A DNA stretch of 64,000 nt from Chelydra serpentina. Taxonomy: Eukaryota > Chordata > Testudines > Chelydridae. The stretch lies in contig JBAIAC010000028.1 in assembly GCA_037349315.1 (NCBI GenBank), positions 248,001 to 312,000 of the forward strand, in the 5' to 3' direction. Numbering within the stretch: the stretch's first letter is position 1; each line of letters starts with the position of its first letter. This document shows positions 57,401 to 64,000 of the stretch, one piece after another. The position numbers and the translations under genes were made by a program. Under the pieces are notes generated by a model. That model did no database searches, was not told where the DNA came from, and saw only the letters and a program-made list of their open reading frames with translations.

Positions 57401-58367
57401 GGTCACTAGGGTCGGAGACCTCCTGGACTACGACCGGGGAGACTGGCTGGATCCCCTGACGCTTGCTCAGCGCATGGGGCTCTCCAGACCTCGTACTCCC
57501 CGGCGCGTACTTCAGGAGGTGAAGGCTGCTTTGCCACCCGCTGCTCGGGTTTACCTCGACCGGGTCCTGCGAGAGGGTACGCCCCGCCCTCCCTTCACCC
57601 CAAGCCCTCCGGACCTTTTTATTGGGCCCCTGCCCCGTGGACCCAACCGGGTCCCCTGTCCCTTCACGGTGAGCCGGCTGCACGAACTACAGCCCATCCG
57701 CTTCCAGACCGCGCCAAGGAAACATCTATACACGCTCGTGCTCCACACCCTTCATCTCCTCGCCCTCACGTCCCGCCCCGATACGAAATGGCGGGACCTC
57801 CTGCCACCTCTAGAGGGTGAGAAGCCCCGGTGGGCCAGCCTTTACTCCTCCTTAGTCCCAAGGCCCGCCGGGGACATCAGTTGGCGGCTCCTTCACGGAG
57901 CCGTGAGCACGGGCGTGTACTTGGCGCGGTTCACCCCTATCCCCAACACATGTCCTTTTTGCGGTGTGAGAGAGACCCTGGCGCACATTTATCTGGAGTG
58001 CGCCAGGCTTCAGCCCCTGTTCCGGCTCCTCTTGGACATTTTGTTGAGGTTTTGGTTGCACTTTTCCCCTAACCTTTTTATTTATGCACTTCCAATCCGC
58101 GGCCCCACGAAGTCGCGGGACCTCCTGGTCAACCTCCTCCTGGCCATAGCTAAACTGGCCATCTACAAAACCAGGGTGAGGAGGTTGGCCGATGGAGGCT
58201 TCTGTGACTGTGGGGCCTATTTTCGATCCTCTGTTCGTTCACGCATCCGGGCAGAGTTCCTCTGGGCAGCGTCCACTGGCTCCCTTGACACCTTTGAGGA
58301 GCAGTGGGCACTGTCCGGGGTTCTCTGCTCGGTGTCCCCTTCTGGTTCACTTCGTTTGACCCTTTGA
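54447..58367 (+). CDS. Tx1-like LINE ORF2: AP endonuclease-reverse transcriptase
   Basis: The 1,306-residue polyprotein that nicks DNA and reverse-transcribes the element RNA. Endonuclease (1-about 240): LNTRG at 9-13, QETHT at 38-42, GGDFN at 142-146, SRLDRIY at 204-210, SDHH at 230-233, so all catalytic residues are present. RT (about 490-770): LLPKKGDL from 515, NWRPVSLLSTDYK, AFDRVDH around 601-607, RQGCPLSGQLYALAIEPFL, and the YADD box at 697-700. C-terminal zinc motif C1169-x2-C1172-x7-H1180-x4-C1185. It has no stop or frameshift. It overlaps ORF1 by 28 nt in another frame, so translation by reinitiation or leaky scanning is implied. Tx1 is favoured over CR1/L2 because of the zinc motif and the RT wording. 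Activity is likely but unproven. Confidence 0.92.
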   Translation: MASLLFATLNTRGCRMGLRRSQVLSFLREGGYSVVFLQETHTDPAAEDSWRLEWGDRVYFSHLSVRQAGVATLFSPDLRPEVLGVAEAVPGRLLHLRVRMEGLVVNLVNIYAPTPGPEQLRFYQQASTFLGTLDPRECLVLGGDFNNTLEKRDRSGIEQCPAAADVLREIVEHHSLVDVWRDHHPGDSSTFTFVRVEAHRSHHSRLDRIYLSRFHLSRAHSSSVRLAPFSDHHLATVTASLCAERPGPAYWHFNNSLLEDVGFVASFREFWLAWRGQRHTFPSARRWWDLGKVRARLFCRDYTRGASRRRDATIEQLEREVLELERRLAASPEDPSLCGACREKREELRELEDHRARGAFVRSRIRLLREMDRGSRFFYALEKKRGAKKHVTCLLAEDGTPLTDPVEMCGRAKTFYASLFSPDLTDPNACKVLWDELPTVSTGDRDRLELPLTLAEFSEALRRMPTNKSPGLDGLTVEFYRVFWDVLGPDLVTVWAESLQGGVLPLSCRRAVLALLPKKGDLRDLRNWRPVSLLSTDYKVVAKAISLRLGSVLADVVHPDQTYTVPGRTILDNLYLVRDLLELGCRDGLSFALLSLDQEKAFDRVDHGYLLSTLRAFGFGPQFVGFLQVLYASAECLVRLNWTLTEPVSFGRGVRQGCPLSGQLYALAIEPFLCLLRRRLTGLVLREPELRLVLSAYADDVLLVVQDPGDLVRVEACQAIYSAASSARVNWVKSSGLVVGDGWQASSLPPALQAIRWSAGPLLYLGVYLSATHPSPPENWQGLEGRVIERIRKWTGLLRCLSFRGRALVINQLVLSMLWYRLNTLVPAPGFLANLRTSILEFFWSGLHWVSAGVLHLPLEEGGQGLKCPHTQVHVFRLQALQRLLYGAGSPAWSVLAHAFLRHFRGLRYDRQLLYLHPRGLPRDLYGLPVFYQDLLRTWRLFSATRSVAATEGADLLAEPLLHNPQLRVQVAESPSVRQRLVLAEVTRVGDLLDYDRGDWLDPLTLAQRMGLSRPRTPRRVLQEVKAALPPAARVYLDRVLREGTPRPPFTPSPPDLFIGPLPRGPNRVPCPFTVSRLHELQPIRFQTAPRKHLYTLVLHTLHLLALTSRPDTKWRDLLPPLEGEKPRWASLYSSLVPRPAGDISWRLLHGAVSTGVYLARFTPIPNTCPFCGVRETLAHIYLECARLQPLFRLLLDILLRFWLHFSPNLFIYALPIRGPTKSRDLLVNLLLAIAKLAIYKTRVRRLADGGFCDCGAYFRSSVRSRIRAEFLWAASTGSLDTFEEQWALSGVLCSVSPSGSLRLTL

Positions 58368-58457
58368 CCGCACTCCTGTTCCTGTTTTTTCATTTTTTGT
58401 CCCCCGGAATTATTTGGTATCCAGGTCCTGTGGATCCCTCCTCTTAGGCTGAAGGGG

Positions 58458-58506
58458 GGGATCCTTTAGCAGTGGGCGGGCTTCGCCCGCCCACTTCCCG
58501 GATCCC
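58458..58506 (+). promoter_or_regulatory. 3'-terminal stem-loop of the Tx1-like element
   Basis: AGTGGGCGGGC (58,471-58,481) and GCCCGCCCACT (58,485-58,495) form a perfect 11-bp stem with a 3-nt loop. Outside it GGGATCC (58,458-58,464) pairs with GGATCCC (58,500-58,506). It ends six bases before the flanking repeat and is a plausible recognition site for the element's own RT. Confidence 0.8.
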
Positions 58507-58512
58507 AATAAG

Positions 58513-58548
58513 AACATACTGGTTCCTCACCACTATAGCCATCTGGCC
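58513..58548 (+). repeat. Right flanking copy of the duplicated sequence
   Basis: It begins AACATACTGGTTCCTCACCA and ends CTATAGCCATCTGGCC. Compared with the left copy it has two substitutions and lacks five bases (TTCCT region). Confidence 0.75.
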
Positions 58549-58589
58549 TTGCCCTGTCACACTTGCCTGATACAAGAAGCAAGTCAGTG

Positions 58590-59310
58590 ACTGGCAACCC
58601 AGAATTTTTGGCAGTCCAGATACTGTATTCGCTAACAACAGACCCCAGTTTGCCTCAGAACAATTCAAGGAATTTACACGTAAATGGGAGTTTACCCCTA
58701 TACCTCTTCCCCAGCTTACCTACAGAGTAATGGTGAAATCAGTTGTGAAAACTGCTGAGAGACTGTTATACAAGACCGTTTTTTCTGGTTCAGACCCCTT
58801 GTCAGCATTTTTGGCACACATGGGAATCCCCCATCACAGGGGTGCCAAGCAGTGCAGTGTAGGCAGTGATGGGACAAAGGACCAAAACCCTGCTACCAAT
58901 GAGGAGAGACCTATTGCTGCCAGAAGGACAGAGAAATTGCCAACAGTCACATAAAGCAAACACTAGAGTACAACAGGTCAGCCAAGTACATGCGGGCCCT
59001 GGAGACATGCACTCCTTGAGAATCCAGCCATTATAGAGCACCGGAAGGTGTGGACTAAAGGAGAGGTGAGGGGCACAGTAGCACCCAGGTCGTACAAGGT
59101 GACTATGCAAGAGGGACGAGTGAGCCAAAGGAACAGGAGGCACTTACGAGCCAGCAGACAGCACCCAGAAAACCTATCGAGATCATCACTGGGCAAAGAG
59201 ATGGCCTCTGAATGGTTTTCTAACCACACAGGAGGGAGGAGACTCCACAACAATAGTTTGCTAGACTCAGAGACAGAGATGGGTCACTCCTGGTGTGGTC
59301 CCCTGTTGAG
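58590..59310 (+). pseudogene. Ty3/Gypsy integrase remnant
   Basis: Translation gives PDTVFANNRPQFASEQFKEF (58,617-58,676; Asn replaces Asp at the usual catalytic position) and TRKWEFTPIPLPQ. Diverged text resembling the integrase C-terminal region follows. Frames break repeatedly. It is a different, simpler Gypsy family from the two above. Confidence 0.75.
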
Positions 59311-59324
59311 GAAACCAAACTATC

Positions 59325-60310
59325 TCGAAGGCCTGGTCTACACTAGGAGTTTATGTCGAATTTAGCAGCATTAAATCGAATTAACCCTGCACCTGTCCAC
59401 ACAACGAAGCAATTTATTTTGACATAAAGGGCTCTTTAAATCGATTTTTGTACTCCTCCCCGACGAGGGGAGTAGCGCTAAAATCGACATGGCCATGTCG
59501 AATTAGGGTTAGTGTGGACGGAATTCGACGCTAATAGCTCCAGGAGGTATCCCACAGTGCACCACTCTCGCCTCTCTGGACAGCAGTCCGAGCTCGGATG
59601 CTCTGCCCAGCCACACAGGAAAAGACCTGGGAACATTTGAATTCCATTTCCTGTTTGGCCAGTTTGAATTTCGTTTCCTGTTTGGACATCATGGCGAGCT
59701 CAGCAGCACTGGTAACGATGCAGAGCTCTCCAGCAGAGGTGACCATGCAATCCCAGAATCGAAAGAGGGCTCCAGCATGGACTGATCGGGAAGTGTTAGA
59801 TCTGATAGCTGTATGGGGAGATGAATCCGTGCTATCAGAGCTGTGATCGAAAAAACAGAATGCGAAAATTTACGAAAAAAATCTCCAAGGCCCTGACAGA
59901 CAGAGGATACAGCAGGGATGCAACCCAGTGCCGTGTGAAAATTAAGGAGCTGAGACAAGCGTACCAGAAGACCAGAGTCCAACGGACGCTCCGGGTCTCA
60001 GCCCCAGACATGCCGTTTCTACGCCGTGCTGCATGCCATCCTAGGGGGGGCTGCCACCACTACCCCACCCCGTCCGTGGACTCCGACGATGGGGTATTCT
60101 CATCGGTTGCCTCCTCTGAGGTTTTCGCGGACGGGGAAGATGATGAAGGAGATGAGGCGGACGAGGTAGTCGACAGCGCTTTGAACGCTGATTTCCCTGA
60201 AAGCCAGGATCTCTTCATTACCCTGACAGAGATCCTCTACCAACCCTCCCAAGGCGGTATCCCGGACCGTGAATCAGGAGAAGGAACAGTAGGTGAGTGT
60301 ATCTTTTGAA
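59325..60310 (+). mobile_element. PIF/Harbinger transposon fragment with MYB/SANT gene
   Basis: It begins near 59,328 with GGCCTGGTCTACACTAGG, a Harbinger-type end related to the MITEs at 2,060 and 19,126. It contains the MYB/SANT-like gene below. The right end and transposase were not found. The - strand of 60,394-60,684 has a 96-codon open frame that I do not recognise. Confidence 0.6.
59691..60308 (+). pseudogene. Harbinger MYB/SANT DNA-binding protein, broken
   Basis: ATG at 59,691 opens MASSAALVTMQSSPAEVTMQ and then KRAPAWTDREVLDLIAVWGD, a MYB/SANT (MADF-like) trihelix. A TGA stop at 59,844-59,846 ends it, and a run of seven A (about 59,874-59,880) shifts the frame. The other frame continues KISKALTDRGYSRDATQCRV and KIKELRQAYQKT, then an acidic tail including DSQDLFITLTEI-like text at 60,205-60,240. 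In active Harbinger elements the partner protein helps the transposase bind DNA and enter the nucleus. This copy is inactive. Confidence 0.75.
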
Positions 60311-60760
60311 TAGAATAGACATGGTATTAAAGCACTGGGTTTTTAATGAGTAATTTGACCTGAGGACTTTGGATGCATTCGTGGCCAGTACAGCTACTGG
60401 AAAAGTCTGTTAACATGTGTGGGGATAGAGCAGAAATCCTCCTGGGACATCTCCATGAAGCTCTCCTGGAGGTACTGTGAAAGCCTTTGCAGAAGGTTTC
60501 TGGGGAGAGGGGCCTTATTGCGTCCTCCATGGTAGGAGACTTTACTGCGCCAGGCCAGTAGCATGTACTCCGGTATCATTGCCTGACAAAGCATGGTGGC
60601 ATATGGCCCCGGTGTTTGCTGGCATTCACGCAACATCCGTTCTTTCTCTGTCTGCGTAATCCTCATCAGAGTGATATCAGTCATGGTGACCTGGTTGGAA
60701 TTAGGTGCATTTTATTACGGGGACTGTTTGCCTGTGCCTTTTAAAAAATCCTCCCAGCAG

Positions 60761-61160
60761 TTTCCAGCCACGCGGTGGGGGCGGGGAGGCGGACCGTTCA
60801 TGCTGAGCGGTTCCCGGTCACCTAGCAGGGATCTTCCCCGAGAACAGCCATGCGGTGGGGGCGGGGAGGCGGACCGTTCATGCTGAGCAGTTCCCGGTCA
60901 CCTAGCAGGGATCTTCCCCGAGAACAGCCACGCGGTGGGGGCGGGGAGGCGGACCGTTCATGCTGAGCGGTTCCCGGTCACCTAGCAGGGATCTTCCCCG
61001 AGAACAGCCATGCGGTGGGGGCGGGGAGGCGGACCGTTCATGCTGAGTGGTTCGCGGTCACCTAGCAGGGATCTTCCCCGAGAACAGCCATGCGGTGGGG
61101 GCGGGGAGGCGGACCGTTCATGCTGAGCAGTTCGCGGTCACCTAGCAGGGATCTTCCCCG
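60761..61160 (+). repeat. Five-copy 80-bp minisatellite
   Basis: The unit (GCGGTGGGGGCGGGGAGGCG, then GACCGTTCATGCTGAG and CACCTAGCAGGGATCTTCCC) repeats with an exact 80-bp period starting at 60,771, 60,851, 60,931, 61,011 and 61,091. Copies differ by a few substitutions (CGCGG/TGCGG, GAGCGG/GAGCAG). 80 is not a multiple of 3, so each copy is read in a different frame. Confidence 0.95.
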
Positions 61161-61169
61161 AAACCAGCA

Positions 61170-61620
61170 TCCCTCCACTCGTGGGCCGTGGCAGCTCAGC
61201 CCCCCAACCGTGGCAGGTGGCTCTCCCCCCCAGCGGCAGCCAGCTCCTTACCCCCTGCGGCGGCTAACCCCCCTGCTCGCGGCAGCTCAGCGTCCTGCCC
61301 ACGGGCTGCGGCAGCCTCGCCCCCGCCCGCGGCGAGCCGCCCCCTGCCTCCCAGCTCCACGCTCAGTCACTGAGCCGAGCGTAGAGCCGGGAGGCAGGGG
61401 GCGGCCGCAGCGAGCCGCCCGCAAAGCCTTGCTGAGCCCCAGTGGCACGGCAACAGCCCTTGCCACAGCAGGGCTTCGCAAGGAAGAGGGCGGCTGCCTC
61501 CTGCTTCCCGGCTTGAGTGTGGAGCCAGGAGGCAGCCACCGGCCGCCGAAATGCCGCCACCCAAATCCTGGCACCCTAGGTGACCGCCTAGGGTCGCCTA
61601 GTGATAGCACCGGCCCTGAC
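61170..61620. repeat. GC-rich repeat next to the minisatellite
   Basis: Very GC-rich text with GGCAGCTCAGC-type repeats and an end CGCCTAGTGATAGCACCGGC that resembles a hAT-type end. Open frames here are compositional. Bases 61,620-62,090 look like another repeat, unidentified. Confidence 0.4.
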
Positions 61621-62092
61621 AGCATCCCATGATAGCATGGAACACTCACACATATATTCCCCAAAGATGTCTCCTCCTGTGTCTTGTGCTTCACAGAAGG
61701 GGTCCAGAGATTCCTCCCACGACAGATTTTATGGATACCATTGCTCAGGGCACACATGTTTCCCTATCCCCTGGTCACCAGGCACTTATCTAACTATGCT
61801 CATGTGGCCTTATTGGGGACCATGGACCCCTGATAGAGGGGAGTGTCATCCTGACAGACCCATAAGGTTCCTTGCGCTATAGCATCAGCTACTGAGATTG
61901 TGGCTGAGGAACAGCCCTCTCAATCTTGTCCTCAGACTGTTTGTCAATCACTCTGCTGATTTGTTGCATCCCACTATTATTTCCTATGACCTCACCAGGG
62001 GATGAGGAGTTTTACCTAGCACACCTCTGTGACACTCTGTACCTCAGGGGGACACCCTACACCCCCATGTTCATCTTTATAAAATGATTGAG

Positions 62093-63700
62093 TATCAGGG
62101 GGTAGCCGTGTTAGTCTGTGTCCACAAAAACAACAAGGAGTCTGGTGGCACCTTAAAAGCTCCCAGATTTATTTGGGTATAAGCTTTCGTGGGTAAAAAA
62201 CCCACTTCTTCAAATGCATGGAGTGAAAAGTACAGATGCAGGCATTATTATACTAACACATGAAGAGAAGGGAGTTACCTCACAAGTGGAGAACCAGTGT
62301 TGACAAGGCCAATTCAATCAGGGTGGATGTAGTCCACTCCCAAGAATTGATGAGGAGGTGTCAATTCCAGGAGAAGGAAAGTTGCTTTTGTTGTGAGCCA
62401 GCCACTCCCAGTCCCTATTCAAGCTCAAATTAATGGTGTTAAATTTGCAAATTAATTTAATTCTGCAGTTTCTCTTTGAAGTGTGTTTCTGAAGTTTTTT
62501 TGTTGAAGAAATGGCTACGTTTAAATCTGTTATTGAATGTCCAGGGAGATTGAAGTGTTCTCCTACTGGCTTTTGTATGTTACCATTCCTGATGTCTGAT
62601 TTGTGTCCATTTATCCTTTTACGTAGAGACTGTCCGGTTTGGCCAAGGGCATTGAAGGGGGGCATTGCTGGCACATGATGGCATATATCACATTAGTAGA
62701 TGTGCAGGTGAATGAGCCCCTGATGGTGTGGCTGATGTGGTTGGGTCCTATGATGGTGTCACTAGAGTAGATATGGGGACAGAGTAGGCAATGAAGGTTG
62801 TTACAGGGATTGGTTCCTGGGTTAGTGTTTCTGTGATGTGGTGTGTAGTTGCTGATGAGTATTTGCTTCAGGTTGGGGGGCTGTCTGTAAGCGAGGACTG
62901 ACCTGCCTCCCAAGGTCTGTGAGAGTGAGGGATTGTTTTTCAGGATAGATTGTAGATCATTGATGATGTGCTGGAGAGGTTTTAGCTGGGGGCTGTATGT
63001 GATGGCCAGTGATGTTCTGTTGTTTTCCTTGTTGGGCCTGTCCTGTAGTAGGTGACTTCTGGGTACCCGTCTCACTCTGTCAATCTGTTTCCTCACTTCC
63101 CCAGGTTGGTATTGTAGTTTTAAGAATGCTTGATAAAGATCTTTTAGGTGTTTGTCTCTGTCTGAGGGATTGGAGCAAATGTGGTTGTATCTTAGGGCTT
63201 GGCTGTAGACAATGGATCGTGTGATGTGTCCTGGATGGAAGCTGGAGACATGTAGGTAAGTATAGTGGTCAGTAGGTTTCCGGTATAGGGTGGTGTTTAT
63301 GTGACCACACCTATTTGCACTGTCGTGTCCAGGAAGTGGATCTCTTGTGTGGACTGGTCCAGGCTGAGGTTGATGAAATCCAGGTGGAATTCTTCAAGGG
63401 CCTCCTTCCCGTGGGTCCATATGATGAAGATGTCATCAATGTAGTGCAAGTAGAGGAGGGGCGCTAGGGGATGAGAGCTGAGGAAGCGTTGTTCTAAGTC
63501 AGCTATAAAAATGTTGGCATACGAGCCATGAGTATACCCATAGCAGTGCCGCTGACTTGAAGGGATAAGTTGTCCCCAGATCTGAAATAGCTGTGGGTGA
63601 GGACAAAGTCACAAAGCTCAGCCACCGGGTGTGCCGTGGCCTCATCAGGGATACTGTTCTTGACAGCTTGTCATGATTGTGTTGTATCCAATGCAAAGTT
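62093..63700 (-). mobile_element. Penelope-like element, 5'-truncated
   Basis: On the - strand it encodes the last part of a reverse transcriptase with YIDDIFIIW (about 63,453-63,427), then a linker with TLGGRSVLAYRQPPNLKQIL, and a GIY-YIG-type endonuclease. That has VIYAIMCQQC, a frameshift near 62,645, then GQTGQSLRKRINGHKSDI and PVGEHFNLPGH. It ends in the terminal sequence also seen at 22.0, 29.4 and 39.0 kb. The RT-GIY-YIG order defines Penelope-like elements. Two or more stops or frameshifts make it inactive. Confidence 0.85.
62165..62225 (-). ncRNA. Hammerhead-ribozyme-like motif in Penelope terminus
   Basis: On the - strand: TTGAAGA (62,213-62,207), stem GTGGGT/ACCCAC with a 5-nt loop, then CGAAAGC and a short third stem. 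This is the CUGANGA-stem II-GAAA layout of the minimal hammerhead ribozymes reported in Penelope-like elements, with C replaced by T at the first core base. Self-cleavage of this copy is doubtful. Confidence 0.6.
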
Positions 63701-64000
63701 TGTCATGGTGGGTGTCTTCGGAAGGCTCATGATGCACTGAGCATAGTTGTTATACTGATGTTATAGTAATTGTTACAGTAATGTTATAGTAAGGTTATAG
63801 ATTATAATGTAATGTATATAGTTATGAGGCTGAAAATGTATCCTCATGTCTTAAAGCAAGCCCATGCAAAAACTCTTCAAGAACAGAGTTCACACCTCGT
63901 CAGGGAATGGATGGGACAAATCCAGCCCAGCCTCACAGGAACAATGGACACTGGCTTAGGCAGCAACAAAAGAATCTGTTAGACCCTCGAGGGAGCCACC
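63700..64000. repeat. Unidentified A/T-rich repeat at the right edge
   Basis: It contains a short irregular repeat of GTTATAGTAA/TGTTATAGT units (63,760-63,800), then text resembling an LTR-like repeat. It may be the other half of the repeat at 61,620-62,090 into which the Penelope element inserted. No gene. Confidence 0.3.

Larger units (their letters stand above)
50246..58512 (+). mobile_element. Tx1-like non-LTR retrotransposon, apparently full length
   Basis: About 8.27 kb: a C/T-rich 5' leader (50,246-51,594), ORF1 (CCHC protein), ORF2 (endonuclease + RT), a short 3' UTR and a terminal hairpin. There is no poly(A) tail. Both frames are fully open. ORF1 with RNA-binding and zinc-knuckle parts and ORF2 with an N-terminal AP-endonuclease and C-terminal zinc motif are the layout of L1-superfamily elements, and the text most resembles the Tx1 clade, whose members often insert at specific targets. 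The clade is an inference from motifs, not from an alignment. Confidence 0.85.

Noticed and set aside
51564..57748. Many frames antisense or out of frame to the LINE ORFs
   Set aside because: They are shadows of very GC-rich coding DNA; none has motifs, while the two sense frames carry all expected domains.
60761..61160. CRISPR array
   Set aside because: Units are contiguous 80-bp repeats without unique spacers, in a vertebrate genome; a minisatellite explains them.

Overview
The window is vertebrate nuclear DNA, most likely from a turtle. Interrupted exons of two conserved genes sit in a sea of transposable elements: CR1 LINEs, a tRNA-derived SINE with a CR1-like tail of the CryI (cryptodiran turtle) type, Penelope-like elements, Ty3/Gypsy remnants, hAT and PIF/Harbinger MITEs and old MIR SINEs. 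The turtle assignment rests on this repeat mix and is an inference; amniote is secure. LAYOUT: Bases 1-3,032 hold repeats, mainly a degraded CR1 split by a Harbinger MITE, and form an intron of SASH3. The last two coding exons of SASH3 (+ strand) are at 3,033-3,183 and 4,182-4,369, with a poly(A) signal at 6,178. SASH3 is tail-to-tail with ZDHHC9 (- strand), whose complete coding sequence I assembled from nine exons between 9,224 and 41,560. The exons give 1,170 nt, 389 codons plus stop, in frame at every junction. The promoter is a CpG-rich stretch near 44.0-44.4 kb. One ZDHHC9 intron (12,160-12,452) has AT-AC ends and a U12 branch site, so it is a minor-spliceosome intron. The 23-kb ZDHHC9 intron between coding exons 1 and 2 (18,161-41,393) is a record of transposition. 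It holds a 1.16-kb near-perfect palindrome (21.4-22.6 kb), a three-layer nest (MIR, then Gypsy, then a solo LTR; 23.5-26.9 kb), an inverted-dimer Penelope insertion with target duplication (29.4 kb), and a Gypsy element whose integrase lies upstream of reverse transcriptase (32.5-35.8 kb, Gmr1-like order) carrying later SINE and hAT insertions. It also holds a 1-kb mariner-type element (36.7-37.7 kb). RIGHT PART: 44.5-50.2 kb holds G-rich degenerate repeats, LTR-like pieces, a CR1 end and a patch of degenerate TTAGGG-like repeats. The outstanding feature is 50.2-58.5 kb: a two-ORF non-LTR retrotransposon with both frames open. ORF1 is about 959 aa with a CCHC knuckle; ORF2 is 1,306 aa with AP-endonuclease, reverse transcriptase and a C-terminal zinc motif. 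It looks like the Tx1 (L1-like) clade. It ends in a strong 3' hairpin and is flanked by similar but not identical copies of a 36-41-bp sequence. Beyond it lie a Gypsy integrase remnant, a broken Harbinger MYB/SANT gene, a five-copy 80-bp minisatellite and a 5'-truncated Penelope-like element encoding a YIDD reverse transcriptase and a frameshifted GIY-YIG endonuclease (62.1-63.7 kb). I found no rRNA or functional tRNA genes and no CRISPR array.
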